Assembly (NCBI RefSeq): GCF_900188145.1
Contig: NZ_FZOJ01000028.1
Coordinates: forward strand, 1-64,000
Origin: Anaerovirgula multivorans
Lineage (GTDB): Bacteria; Bacillota; Clostridia; Peptostreptococcales; Natronincolaceae
Length of the DNA stretch: 64,000 nucleotides
Direction of reading: 5' to 3'
Part shown: positions 8,925 to 17,560 of the stretch, one piece after another
Layout of the letters: the number at the start of each line of letters is the position of its first letter
Numbering within the stretch: the first letter of the stretch is position 1
Made by a program: the position numbers and the translations under genes
The notes under the pieces: generated by a model
What the model saw: only the letters and a program-made list of their open reading frames with translations
Database searches by the model: none
What the model was told of the DNA's origin: nothing

Positions 8925-9964
8925 AAAAGGTAATTGAGCATTTCAAGCCGCAAGGCGGCAAACACTGTATCACCACCTCAATGAAGCAGGTATTTGATTT
9001 TTACGGCTACTCCTTGTCTGAAGAAATGCTGTTTGGCATTGGTGAAGGACTGGATTTTACCTATATTAACCTTGCGGCAGCCCCTATGGTGGCAGGCCGG
9101 TCAAAGGTATTAGAATTTGAAGAAACGCTTGCTGGACGGCTTGGGATAACGATACGAGTTAAACAAAACAAGGATTACGGCAAAGTATTTGAAAAAACGA
9201 AACAAATGATAGAGAGCGACCATCCTGTCATGGCTTATGTAGACATGCCCTTCATCAGTTACTTTGGATTGGATGATAACAGTCATTTCGGCGGACACTC
9301 CATCATCCTGTTTGGCTATGATGACGAAGAAGAATGCTTTTATGTGAGCGACCGTGACAATTCCGACTATCCAATCAGAACACCTAATGGGCCCATCCGT
9401 GAAGATTATCATCTTGTACCTTATAGAGAGATGCAGGCTGCCCGGAGCAGTAATTACAAGCCCTTTCCCCCAAACAATAAATATGCCGAGTTTGACTTTA
9501 GCGGTTTTCGGGGCATCAATAGGGATAACCTTACGGCCTCCATACTGGCTGTATGTGAAAAGATGCTAAATCCTCCGGCTAGCTTGAAGGGCGTCAGCGG
9601 TATTCAGAAGTTTTCAAAAGAAGTTAGGAAATGGAGTAAGTTTGATGTCCACAAGCTAAAACGGGCCGGTATAACCAACTATTTCCTGATAAATGCTGAT
9701 GGCGGCACCGGCGGGGGGATTTTTAGAAAAATGTATGGCGTATTCCTGAATGAAGCCGCTGGGATATTTCAAAACGATACAGTAAGTCAAATTGGAAATC
9801 AGTATATTGAATTATCCGGTCAGTGGGATATTGTAGGGGATACTATGTGGCAGCTTCACCAAACCGGTGAACAGGGGCTATTGGAGGTTATGTCGGAAAG
9901 GATTCTTCAATTGTACCATATGGAAGTTGATCTGATGACAAGGCTGCAACGCGAAATGTCATAG
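8921..9964 (+). CDS. BtrH N-terminal and DUF4872 domain protein
   Basis: A 347-residue protein with a BtrH-type N-terminal half (about 1-180) and a DUF4872-like C-terminal half. BtrH is the butirosin acyltransferase with a papain-like fold. Candidate active-site residues are C16 in GGKHCITTS, H126 in GGHSIILFGY and D144/D146 in YVSDRD. Related proteins occur in peptide and secondary-metabolite loci, but no such genes are nearby. It is coupled to the GyrI-like gene and followed by a strong terminator. A 28-codon copy of its tail lies at 6381-6467. Confidence 0.82.
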   Translation: MKKVIEHFKPQGGKHCITTSMKQVFDFYGYSLSEEMLFGIGEGLDFTYINLAAAPMVAGRSKVLEFEETLAGRLGITIRVKQNKDYGKVFEKTKQMIESDHPVMAYVDMPFISYFGLDDNSHFGGHSIILFGYDDEEECFYVSDRDNSDYPIRTPNGPIREDYHLVPYREMQAARSSNYKPFPPNNKYAEFDFSGFRGINRDNLTASILAVCEKMLNPPASLKGVSGIQKFSKEVRKWSKFDVHKLKRAGITNYFLINADGGTGGGIFRKMYGVFLNEAAGIFQNDTVSQIGNQYIELSGQWDIVGDTMWQLHQTGEQGLLEVMSERILQLYHMEVDLMTRLQREMS

Positions 9965-9990
9965 GTAACCGGACTTTTTTTAACAATCTG

Positions 9991-10033
9991 AATTGGCGGT
10001 TCATAGTCGAACCGCCAATTTTCTGCATTTTTA
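9991..10033 (+). terminator. Rho-independent terminator of the GyrI/BtrH pair
   Basis: A perfect 12-bp stem, AATTGGCGGTTC (9991-10002) and GAACCGCCAATT (10009-10020), with loop ATAGTC, followed by TTCTGCATTTTT. Confidence 0.85.
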
Positions 10034-10087
10034 AAGTTTTTTACTGATAATACATCATGCTTTATAAGTAAATTTTCTATAAGGATA

Positions 10088-10149
10088 TCGACAGGAGGAA
10101 AGCTTTGTGCTATAATTGGAATGAATAAAAAAATATTCATTCCAATTAT
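10088..10149 (+). promoter_or_regulatory. tetR promoter with palindromic operator
   Basis: The -35 TCGACA (10088-10093) and -10 TATAAT (10111-10116) are separated by 17 bp. A perfect inverted repeat of 16-bp arms (ATAATTGGAATGAATA, 10112-10127, and its complement, 10134-10149) with an A6 spacer covers the -10 and the start site. The core GAATGAATA-A6-TATTCATTC recurs at 10782-10805. A TetR dimer bound here would block its own promoter. Confidence 0.85.
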
Positions 10150-10162
10150 GGAGGTTTGTAAA

Positions 10163-10756
10163 GTGGAAGAGACAAAAGCTGATATTTTTAATTGTGGGAA
10201 AGAGCTATTTAGTTCCAAAGGATTTAAAGGCACGAATGTTTCCGATATTACAAAAACGGTCGGGATAGGGGTAGGCAAATTTTATAAATACTACTCCTCA
10301 AAAGAGCAGCTTTTCATAGATATTTTTCTGGATGAAAATGATAAGTTAAAAAAGAGTATCATGGAATCAGTTAACCTAGATGATGATCCCATAAAAGTAG
10401 TTAAAGAAATAATAGCGTTGGATCATAACGGCATGAAATCAAATCCAATACTGAACGTATGGTACAACAGGGATTTTATCAGTAAGCTTGAGAAAGAATA
10501 TTATAAACTTGGCGGTATAGATAAGAGCCTTGAGACAATGGACAGTGTTAGTTTGAAATTGTTTACAAAATGGAAGTCCGAAGGAAAAGTAAGGGAAGAT
10601 ATCGACGATGAATTTATAAACACGTTATTTAAATCTCTGTTATATATTGATATTCATAAAGAAGAAATTGGTATGCAATATTTTCCTCAAATTATTGAGT
10701 ACATTACAGAATGTATAATGAAAAATTTACTGATTTCCGAAAATAAAAATGCATAA
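10163..10756 (+). CDS. TetR/AcrR-family transcriptional regulator
   Basis: A 197-residue TetR regulator. GTG 10163 is chosen because GGAGG lies 8 nt upstream; an earlier in-frame ATG (10121) falls inside the operator. The N-terminal helix-turn-helix (about 10-50) reads GFKGTNVSDITKTVGIGVGKFYKYYSS in the family pattern. The C-terminal ligand-binding helices follow. The gene lies between two near-identical palindromes, so it probably represses itself and the downstream DUF4097 gene. Inducer unknown. Confidence 0.92.
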   Translation: MEETKADIFNCGKELFSSKGFKGTNVSDITKTVGIGVGKFYKYYSSKEQLFIDIFLDENDKLKKSIMESVNLDDDPIKVVKEIIALDHNGMKSNPILNVWYNRDFISKLEKEYYKLGGIDKSLETMDSVSLKLFTKWKSEGKVREDIDDEFINTLFKSLLYIDIHKEEIGMQYFPQIIEYITECIMKNLLISENKNA

Positions 10757-10770
10757 AAGCATTTTTATTT
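10745..10770 (+). terminator. Terminator overlapping the tetR stop codon
   Basis: AAAAATGC (10745-10752) pairs with GCATTTTT (10759-10766) around a 6-nt loop that contains the stop codon; a T-rich tail follows. Confidence 0.7.
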
Positions 10771-10772
10771 TT

Positions 10773-10814
10773 CTCTGTATAGAATGAATAAAAAAATATT
10801 CATTCTATACAGAG
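10773..10814 (+). promoter_or_regulatory. Second TetR-type operator
   Basis: A perfect inverted repeat with 18-bp arms (CTCTGTATAGAATGAATA, 10773-10790, and its complement, 10797-10814) and an A6 spacer. It shares the 24-bp core with the operator over the tetR promoter, while the outer arms differ. It precedes the DUF4097 gene. Confidence 0.85.
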
Positions 10815-10899
10815 GCTTATGCAATAATATCCATCCAAATATTAGACTTACATGCGGTGTTATCTATATAAAAATAATGACCAAAGGAGGGGTATATAA

Positions 10900-10917
10900 A
10901 TGAAGAGCTACTTATAA
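10900..10917 (+). other. Five-codon reading frame behind a strong ribosome binding site
   Basis: AAAGGAGGGG (10883-10892) is followed by ATG and the codons for MKSYL, then TAA. The next ~80 bp read like a decayed coding sequence with several stops. It is either a leader peptide or, more likely, the start of a gene destroyed between the operator and the DUF4097 gene. Confidence 0.35.
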
Positions 10918-11002
10918 GACGGTGAAGGTATAGATTTAGACAATTGAAGTTAAGCGCTGAAGGAAGATAAGAATGTATGATAATGGAAGGTGAAAAGACA
11001 GT

Positions 11003-11824
11003 ATGAAAACTAAATTAAATAAAAAGAAATTTCTAATTGGAATAATTTTGATAGGAGTGATATTCACTATGGGTATATTTGGTATCAGAGCATTAACGTC
11101 TACTAAAGAAATCAATGAAGAAAAAAGCTTTTCTCTGGAAAATATTGAAGAAATACAGGTGTCAATGTTAAATGAAGCGGTTCATGTTATACAAACAGAA
11201 GCAGGCGAAGAAGTGAAGTTTCATCTCTATGGTAAATCAGCAACAGAAACAAATCTTGTCTATAAAATTGATAGGGAGAAGGTTGTAGTTAAGGAAAATC
11301 GCAGTAAATGTGGAGCATTTGAAGATATGTATTTGGATATATATATTCCTGAGGATTATATCAAAAATCTTTCAATTAATGTAACTTCAGGTGATACAAG
11401 GATGGATTCTTTTAATTTGTCAAGTTTTTCACTTAGCAGCACTTCTGGAAAAGTGGAAATTGGAAAAATAATTACCGATAAATTAGAATTAAAGACTACG
11501 GCAGGGGATATCAGCTTAAATGAGTGCAGTGCTAGAGAAGCTAAAATTGAAACTTCTTCAGGAAAAGTCAATATAAGCTATAAGGAGTTTGAACATGGGA
11601 ATATAAATATAAAAACATCGTCTGGGGATATCACCACAGAGCTTCCCAGTACTGCTGAATTTTTATTAAAAGCTCAAACCAACGCCGGAAAGATCCAAAA
11701 CGATTTTTCTGCTGATACGGTTGGTAGTGTTGGTAAAAAGAAGATTGAGGAGCAAATCGGAACAAGAAGTAATGAAATTACTCTTCAAAGCTCATCAGGA
11801 AGTATAGGTATTTTGAAAAAGTAA
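11003..11824 (+). CDS. DUF4097 beta-strand repeat protein
   Basis: A 273-residue membrane-anchored protein with one N-terminal span (about 9-30) and a long extracytoplasmic DUF4097 region. The characteristic repeating units are clear: NVTSGDTRMDS, SSTSGKVEIGK, KTTAGDISLN, ETSSGKVNISY, KTSSGDITTEL and QTNAGKIQND. Such proteins often lie beside PadR/TetR regulators and envelope-stress genes; their molecular role is poorly defined. The TetR-type operator 190 bp upstream indicates control by the neighbouring regulator. Confidence 0.85.
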   Translation: MKTKLNKKKFLIGIILIGVIFTMGIFGIRALTSTKEINEEKSFSLENIEEIQVSMLNEAVHVIQTEAGEEVKFHLYGKSATETNLVYKIDREKVVVKENRSKCGAFEDMYLDIYIPEDYIKNLSINVTSGDTRMDSFNLSSFSLSSTSGKVEIGKIITDKLELKTTAGDISLNECSAREAKIETSSGKVNISYKEFEHGNINIKTSSGDITTELPSTAEFLLKAQTNAGKIQNDFSADTVGSVGKKKIEEQIGTRSNEITLQSSSGSIGILKK

Positions 11825-12367
11825 TTGCTATATAGAACACGCATGAGATTGGCTTATACGCACTTCTATTACCTTGGTTTATCTTACGGCTGTCTATTAG
11901 TTCGTCTCCAATAACAGTTTACAGTTCCTGTTTTGATGGTAAAACGATATATCAGAACTATGTAAACAGGAATTATTAGAACGTATTACTAATTAAGCCT
12001 ATTCTTCTCAATACTTCATACTTAAGCCCTCACACGGTGGCAGAGTCAAGCGTGTTTTACCGATTTGGAATACACGACAAGAGTAATGGAAGGATAGAAC
12101 AAACATTAGGTTATTTTGCATATATTCCTATTTTTATTGTACTTTTATGATGGTAAATGATGCCTGCTGTTTTAAAAGTGCAAAACCATAGTTTTGTGAA
12201 AAGGCTTAATATTGTTAAAATATAACCGATATATAGTAATAAAGATACAAAATATTCCATTTCAGTTAAGAAAGATACATAAAAGACTTACTATAACAAT
12301 AAAGAGAAAGGGCACTGCTTTGCATATCAGAATTTGCTGTGCCTAGAGAAAGGGATGATTTTGCATT
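11825..12367 (+). other. Intergenic region, mostly non-coding
   Basis: A 543-bp gap. An open stretch at about 11985-12150 without a start (ending FAYIPIFIVLL) may be gene debris. At 12225-12232 ACCGATAT resembles the -10 of sigma-28 promoters, but the matching -35 is poor. Nothing else is clear. Confidence 0.35.
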
Positions 12368-13480
12368 ATGAACATTAATAAAGCTAATGATTTTTTTAAC
12401 TGGTATTTGAAACTTTTCGATGATAGTGGAAATTCTGGAAAAAAGAGGGCATTTAGCCAACAAGCAAATACGAAAATCTGGACGTCTGATATCGTTACAA
12501 TATCCAGGGAAGCAAAATATGCCCGAATAAAAAATATTATATCCTCTGGCAAACCGCTGATGGATGTGAGCTTTGATGATTTTTGCAGTGATTACTATTT
12601 CAGTTCTTTAAAGACGTCGGGAAGGGGCGGTATGTATGAAGCTAAGCAGGCCTATAAAGAAGCTGTAAGAGGGACAAATGATATTATCGAAAAGCAGGAT
12701 TGGTATGCAGAAGGAGTGATTTATACACCAGAGATTGTAAATAGTACAGCCTTTCAGGAGCATTTGAAGTCACTTGCAGAAAAATGGGCTAGCGGTGCAG
12801 AGTTGTCGGAAGCAGAAAAACGCATTATAACAAGTGATTTTAATGCATATGAGAACGCATTTGCAGGACGATCCTTTCATAAAAAATCAGCACAGCTGAA
12901 CCAAATTTTATTGGATAAGGGTATAGTGCTGGCGGAAGATGAAAAGATAGAAATCTCGCTTCGAGGAAGTATTTTCACCGTATCCGGTGATCTTTCTGAG
13001 GAAAAACGGAAAGCTGTTGAAGAGGCACTGAACAGTATGGAAAAGAGTGAGAAGGACAGTTATGGAGCCTTGTTTTCAATGCATAGCGTTTCATCCTATG
13101 AAAAGAATATATCACAGAGCCAGCGTTTTTTATCCACATCCATTACGCAGGCAGAGTATCTCTTGGAACAATATTCAGGAGGTACCATTAAGCTTCAGGA
13201 CATATTCATTGACAGCAGCGGTCAATTGCAGGGTTTGCCGGAAGAACTGACAAAGCGGTTTGAAGGCATCGACACTTCCGGAGACCCGATTCTTCCGGAG
13301 AAATATGTTTCAGATTTAGCCAAAACAAAGCAGTGGATCAAAGATAGAGCTGATAAGGTTTACTTTGAAACAGCAGTAAAAGCCATGTTGAAACAAGGGT
13401 ATGAAAATCTTCCCCGATATAGCTATGAGTTTGTGTTCAGCAATGGAAAGCTGAGTACAGTTGACATATATGTAAAATAA
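12368..13480 (+). CDS. Unknown protein (possibly DUF4885-like)
   Basis: A 370-residue, mostly hydrophilic protein without signal peptide or membrane span. Near the N-terminus is TKIWTSDIVTISREAKYAR, a type of motif seen in several clostridial proteins of unknown function. The general plan recalls DUF4885, but I cannot confirm that by eye. The ribosome binding site (GAAAGGG about 13 nt before the ATG) is loosely spaced. It stands alone, followed by a likely new promoter at 13490. Function unknown. Confidence 0.6.
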   Translation: MNINKANDFFNWYLKLFDDSGNSGKKRAFSQQANTKIWTSDIVTISREAKYARIKNIISSGKPLMDVSFDDFCSDYYFSSLKTSGRGGMYEAKQAYKEAVRGTNDIIEKQDWYAEGVIYTPEIVNSTAFQEHLKSLAEKWASGAELSEAEKRIITSDFNAYENAFAGRSFHKKSAQLNQILLDKGIVLAEDEKIEISLRGSIFTVSGDLSEEKRKAVEEALNSMEKSEKDSYGALFSMHSVSSYEKNISQSQRFLSTSITQAEYLLEQYSGGTIKLQDIFIDSSGQLQGLPEELTKRFEGIDTSGDPILPEKYVSDLAKTKQWIKDRADKVYFETAVKAMLKQGYENLPRYSYEFVFSNGKLSTVDIYVK

Positions 13481-13489
13481 TAATAGGTA

Positions 13490-13543
13490 TTGACATACCG
13501 CATCTAGTGATACTATGATATACATAACCAGAACCAGAACCAG
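13490..13543 (+). promoter_or_regulatory. Promoter-like element with AACCAG repeat
   Basis: TTGACA (13490-13495) and TATGAT (13514-13519) are 18 bp apart. They are followed at 13526-13543 by three tandem copies of AACCAG. A small GGTAT/ATACC dyad overlaps the -35. Confidence 0.45.
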
Positions 13544-13639
13544 AACTATCAACTAGGATACTTAAGATAATCATTGGCTTATATGTAGTTTGCTGGATAC
13601 GTAGAAAGGCTGGTATAATAATTAAATACATGAACGGAT

Positions 13640-13798
13640 GTGTTCACCAATGGGAAAAGGGTACTTTTAGTCAGCTCCAAGGGAGTTTTTGTATTGCAGG
13701 AGAATAACAATATTAGAATACATCCCGGTTCGGAAACATTGCTGGAAGAGCTGGGAGAACATCAAGAAGATGAACCGTTAATGAGGAAGGTAGAATGA
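13640..13798 (+). pseudogene. Short reading frame, likely gene remnant
   Basis: Fifty-two codons from a possible GTG; the reading includes GKRVLLVSSKGVFVLQENNN and IRIHPGSETLLEELGEH. The stop overlaps the ATG of the next frame (ATGA), the usual sign of translational coupling. It looks like the end of a real gene, but I do not recognise it. Confidence 0.35.
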
Positions 13799-14151
13799 AG
13801 AGCATAGAAGAATATATATTGGCTTTTGAAGCATTACATTTTTTACTGAAAAAAACCGGGGTTAACAGTTGGGTAAATTGGATTGATGTAGATATCGAGC
13901 TTGCAAAAGAAAATTGTGAACGAGCTATCATAAGAGAAATGATGAGGAGGCGTAAATTTATGTTATTAAGAAATATTCAGAATGGGAAATATGGCTTGGG
14001 AGGGGAAGTATATTTTGAGCTCTTTAAAAAATATATTAATTTCTCTGCAGATGATGGTATAGCTGTAGAATATATAGAAAAATGTGCTCAATATCTGAAT
14101 TCACTTAACGCTGAAGTAATAAACAGCTATTATCATTACTACAGGCGATGA
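13795..14151 (+). pseudogene. Truncated unrecognised protein fused to foreign sequence
   Basis: A 118-codon frame preceded by AGGAAGG. The first ~110 residues look like a real helical protein (MKSIEEYILAFEALHFLLKK; NWIDVDIELAKENCERAII). The last residues (YYHYYRR) come from out-of-frame reading of a carbohydrate-binding-type fragment that begins at about 14129. The gene has therefore lost its natural 3' end at that junction. No family recognised. Confidence 0.4.
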
Positions 14152-14413
14152 TGGTATTCATGCAGATGAAATGCTTATTATCAGTGGTGGTAATATAAAA
14201 ATACTCGACAGCTATGAAGGTTTAGAAAGTGCAGTTATTTATATACATGGTGGGACGATTGATATTGTTGCCAGTGACGATGGTATAAATGCAGCAGGTG
14301 ACTCTGGAGAAGGCGAGTTTGGATTTGGAAGGATGCCAAATATGGTGGCTGCTGATGTAGATGTCCAATATAAACTTGTTATTACTGGCGGTACAATCAA
14401 TATCAGCTGCTGA
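14129..14413 (+). pseudogene. Internal fragment of a carbohydrate-binding-type lipoprotein gene
   Basis: The frame reads TTGDDGIHADEMLIISGGN, then ILDSYEGLESAVIYIHGGT and ASDDGINAAGDSGEG. This is the repeat style of the large carbohydrate-binding domain (DUF4353-like) protein at 15363-16542. Where the two overlap (GDDGIHAD) their DNA is nearly identical over 24 bp. The fragment has neither start nor natural end; it stops by running out of frame into the chemotaxis-receptor tail. Confidence 0.8.
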
Positions 14414-14519
14414 AGAAGAGCAAGTAGCATCGTTAGAAATAATAGCAAGTTCATCAAAGGATTTGCAACTAATAGCAGAAGCATTAAATAGAGAAATTAG
14501 TAAATTTAAAATTCAATAG
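14403..14519 (+). pseudogene. C-terminal tail of a methyl-accepting chemotaxis protein
   Basis: The last 38 codons of a chemotaxis receptor: SAAEEEQVASLEIIASSSK, then LQLIAEALNREISKFKIQ and stop. This is the standard end of the receptor signalling domain. It is fused out of frame to the carbohydrate-binding-type fragment at 14403, and the rest of the receptor is absent. Confidence 0.85.
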
Positions 14520-14541
14520 AAAAAAGTTTTGACTTGTCTTC

Positions 14542-14585
14542 TTTGAGGCTGCAATGAAAAGGATTGCGGCCTCAAACTTTATTTT
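14542..14585 (+). terminator. Terminator after the chemotaxis-receptor tail
   Basis: TTTGAGGCTGCAAT (14542-14555) pairs with ATTGCGGCCTCAAA (14563-14576), with one G-T pair, and a T-rich run follows. It was probably the receptor gene's own terminator. Confidence 0.75.
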
Positions 14586-14624
14586 ACCTTATCAAAGGCT
14601 CGTGACATTTAATAAAAGACTCCT

Positions 14625-15086
14625 TCAACTACTAGATAAAACCTGCAGAACTTCATTAATATCTGGAAGTTGTCCTGATGGATAAACTTTGACCCACTTT
14701 ACCTTGCTATTTTCGTCGATAATGATATTCGCTCGCTCTGATACGCCTTCGGTCTCGTTAAATATCCCATAGTCCTGGGCTATTTTACCGTGAGGCCAAA
14801 AATCAGATGGGAGACTAACGTTATTAATTTGAATTGCTGTTGCCCATGCTTCTTTGCAAGGCTGAGAATCTACACTGAATCCAAGGGGAACAGTGTTTAG
14901 ATTTTGAAAATTTTGCAAATTAGTTTCCAATGATCGCATTTGGTCGGTACAAACTGGAGTCCAGGCTAGAGGGTGCCAAGAAAGAAGTACTTTTTTTCCT
15001 TTATAGGTAGATAAGCGTATATTTTGATTTTTATTATCCTTTACATTAAAGTCTGGTGCGTTTGTGCCAACTGCAATTAAATTCAT
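14625..15086 (-). CDS. Peroxiredoxin (AhpC/TSA family)
   Basis: A 153-residue cytoplasmic thiol peroxidase, the usual length of the bacterioferritin-comigratory/AhpE-like groups. The peroxidatic cysteine is C46 in LAWTPVCTDQ, matching the PxxxT-x-x-C active-site pattern. C77 in SQPCKEAW may be the resolving cysteine. It reduces hydrogen or organic peroxides with electrons from thioredoxin-like partners, a useful defence in an anaerobe. GAGAGGAAG lies just before the ATG. It stands alone on the minus strand, divergent from the lipoprotein gene at 15363. Confidence 0.92.
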   Translation of the reverse strand: MNLIAVGTNAPDFNVKDNKNQNIRLSTYKGKKVLLSWHPLAWTPVCTDQMRSLETNLQNFQNLNTVPLGFSVDSQPCKEAWATAIQINNVSLPSDFWPHGKIAQDYGIFNETEGVSERANIIIDENSKVKWVKVYPSGQLPDINEVLQVLSSS

Positions 15087-15281
15087 TGTAATCTTCCTCT
15101 CATCTTTTATTTTTTCTTATTCTATTTATATAGGGTGCCCTAAACAAAAATTTCTATAAAAATGTAAAGATTTTGGTACGGATGGTTACTTCGAATACAT
15201 TTCATCATAAAAATTTTATTCTTCGGTGTATTGCTAATACTCCCCCTGAATTAAGTCTCATTTTATATAAAGATGGTTTTA

Positions 15282-15314
15282 TTTAAGGTTCATTTAAGAT
15301 TTAAAGTGTAAAAT
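15282..15314 (+). promoter_or_regulatory. Direct-repeat activator site and promoter
   Basis: An 11-bp direct repeat, TTTAAGGTTCA (15282-15292) and TTTAAGATTTA (15293-15303), ends 5 bp before a -10 box TAAAAT (15309-15314). The same layout occurs at 24986 and 28131. The architecture fits an OmpR/PhoB-type activator replacing the -35 contact. Confidence 0.7.
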
Positions 15315-15362
15315 GAAGATATTAAAAGACTTCACATAGATTTAAGAAAATGGAGGATTACT

Positions 15363-16542
15363 ATGAAAAAAAGAAAATTATATGCCAAGCTATTAACAGT
15401 ATTTTTATGTACGATTTTACTGTATGGATGTGGGGGGTGAAACACAAATTAATACAGATTCACAAGTGGGAAAGCCCCAAGATTTAGTGAAAATTAGTGA
15501 TACAGATGCTGAAATTAACGAAAGAGTTACTTATGATGATGATGACTTTTATAGTGATTGGAGAAATGAAAATCCAAACTATATTGAGTTAAAAGGAACT
15601 GTTGCTGACTCAACAGGTACCGGTGTAGAGATGAAAGAAGATACCATAACGATCACAAAAGCAGGTGTATATGCTTTGAGTGGTAAATTGGATAACGGCC
15701 AAATCATTGTGGATGAGCAAGATAAAGGAACTGTAAAATTGGTATTAAATGGTGTAGAAATTCACGCGACAGACAGTGCACCTATTTATGTAAAAAAAGC
15801 AGGGAAAACCATTATAACCTTAGAAGATGGAACAGAAAATATGATATCAGATGGTGAAAACTATGTATTTGAAGATGACACAACAGATGAGCCTAATGCG
15901 GCTATTTTCAGTAAAGACAATCTTACCATCAACGGAACAGGGAAGCTAACAGTTTATGGCAATTATAACAATGGTATTTCAAGTAAAGATGATCTTAAAA
16001 TCACGGGAGGTCAAATAAATATTTATTCAGCCGATGATGGTTTAATGGGAAGAGATCTGGTTGCCGTAAAAGATGGAACAATCACTATTAAATCAGCTGG
16101 AGATGGTATCAAATCTTCAAAAGGACTTATCGTACTTGAAGGAGACATTTTTAACATACAGGCTGATGCAGATGGTATACAAGGTGAAACAGCTGTCTAT
16201 ATTTTAGGGGGAGATTATTCCATTTTTTCTGGAGGCGGTAGTGTAGATGGTAGTGATAAAACAAATACTAAGGGAAATCCAATGGGAAGTTGGAGAGATA
16301 ATAATACTGTAGCAAATACAGAGCAGGAGACAGAAACAAAAAGTACAAAAGGAATTAAATCATCTACACTTATAGCTATCGAAGGTGGTACTTTCAATTT
16401 AGATACTTCTGATGATGCCATCCATAGTGATGATAGTATTATCATAACAGATGGAGATATAACCATTGCAACTGGTGATGATGGTATTCATGCAGATAAA
16501 TCCATTATTATAAATGGTGGAAAGCATCAGAGGTGTATTTAA
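15363..16542 (+). pseudogene. Carbohydrate-binding-domain lipoprotein, frameshifted and truncated
   Basis: ATG 15363, with GGAGG 6 nt upstream, starts a lipoprotein signal peptide (MKKRKLYAKLL, lipobox LYGC). A run of six G at 15432-15437 shifts the frame and gives an immediate stop; with five G the frame continues through GCGGETQINTD to 16542. The long part is a DUF4353-like beta-helical domain with recurring DDGI units (SADDGLMG, SAGDGIKSS, DADGIQGE, TSDDAIHSD, TGDDGIHAD). The end (INGGKHQRCI) breaks off inside a repeat, so the 3' part is lost too. The G run could be a phase-variable switch or a sequencing error. Confidence 0.8.
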
Positions 16543-16749
16543 AAGTTTTGCTAAATTATTACTGGAGGTGTAAGGTGGTGGTGGAGGAATTAGTATTGCG
16601 AGGGCTATAAGCTGGATAAAAGCATATTAACCATGTTATGGTAAACTAAATTATAGAAAAGATATTTTATTATAATAGTATTGATTTATAATTTAAAGTT
16701 ATTTGCAAGTAAAAACTGTTAAATAAATTTAAAGGAGATTGACTGTATA

Positions 16750-17406
16750 GTGAATAGCAAGAAAGATGAATTTATAATAATAAAACCAAAGCTTATTAAG
16801 GGAATTGAAAGTACTTATATTAAAATTACTGATATTGAAGATGAGGATAGCTTTGAAAATGTATGTGTATCAGACTGTAAAATTGAAAATCAAGCAGCAA
16901 ACCATGTAAGCTTTGAAAGAGTAATTTTTAAAAACATAGATTTTAAAGATATAACACTGAATTCACTGGAGCTTACCGATGTAAGATTTGAAAATTGTGA
17001 TCTATCAAATGCAGATTTCAGTGGAGCAATTATTCATAGAACAGAGTTTATAAGCTGTAAGCTAATGGGTTTAAATCTTTGCAATGCTACACTCCAAAAC
17101 ACCTACATAAAGCAATGCAATGGACAATTTGTTTTAATGAGATTTGTTAAAATGAAGAAAGTTATACTAGAAGATAGTATGTTTGAAAATAGTAATTTTC
17201 AAGATAGTAATTTTACTAAGGTACAATTCAGAAAGTGTAATCTAAAGTTAAGTCAGATGTCAGGTACAAGTCTATTTGGGATAGATTTGAGTGATTCCAA
17301 TGTTGAAGGACTAGGTATACGACTAGAAGATATTAAGGGGGCAATAGTTTCTCCAATGCAAGCAGTAGATTTTTCAAAAATGTTGGGACTTATAATAAAA
17401 TCATAA
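16750..17406 (+). CDS. Pentapeptide-repeat protein
   Basis: A 218-residue soluble protein. Residues about 40-185 form pentapeptide repeats of the A(D/N)LxX type (FENCDLSNADFSG, SNFQDSNFTKVQFRKCNLKLSQMSGTSLFGIDLSDSNVEG in pieces), which fold into a right-handed quadrilateral helix. Known members include the gyrase protectors Qnr and MfpA, but many have no known role and nothing here points to gyrase. The start is GTG 16750, with AAAGGAG about 12 nt upstream. It is monocistronic. Confidence 0.85.
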   Translation: MNSKKDEFIIIKPKLIKGIESTYIKITDIEDEDSFENVCVSDCKIENQAANHVSFERVIFKNIDFKDITLNSLELTDVRFENCDLSNADFSGAIIHRTEFISCKLMGLNLCNATLQNTYIKQCNGQFVLMRFVKMKKVILEDSMFENSNFQDSNFTKVQFRKCNLKLSQMSGTSLFGIDLSDSNVEGLGIRLEDIKGAIVSPMQAVDFSKMLGLIIKS

Positions 17407-17560
17407 TTTCTTTCGTCTATATAAAGTCCTCTCTTTTTACTTTATATTTGTTTTCATAAATTAAAATGATATTTAGTCCAGTTGAGGTAAGTGTTCACCT
17501 TGACTGGCATTTTTTATGTTAATAAGTACAAGGAAAAAATTTTTAATAATTAAAAAATAA

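Noticed and set aside
12206..12232. A sigma-28-type promoter before the gene at 12368
   Set aside because: ACCGATAT fits the -10, but no good TAAA-type -35 lies at the right distance.
13526..13543. AACCAG tandem repeats considered as a CRISPR or plasmid iteron array
   Set aside because: Three 6-bp copies without spacers are too few and too short for either.
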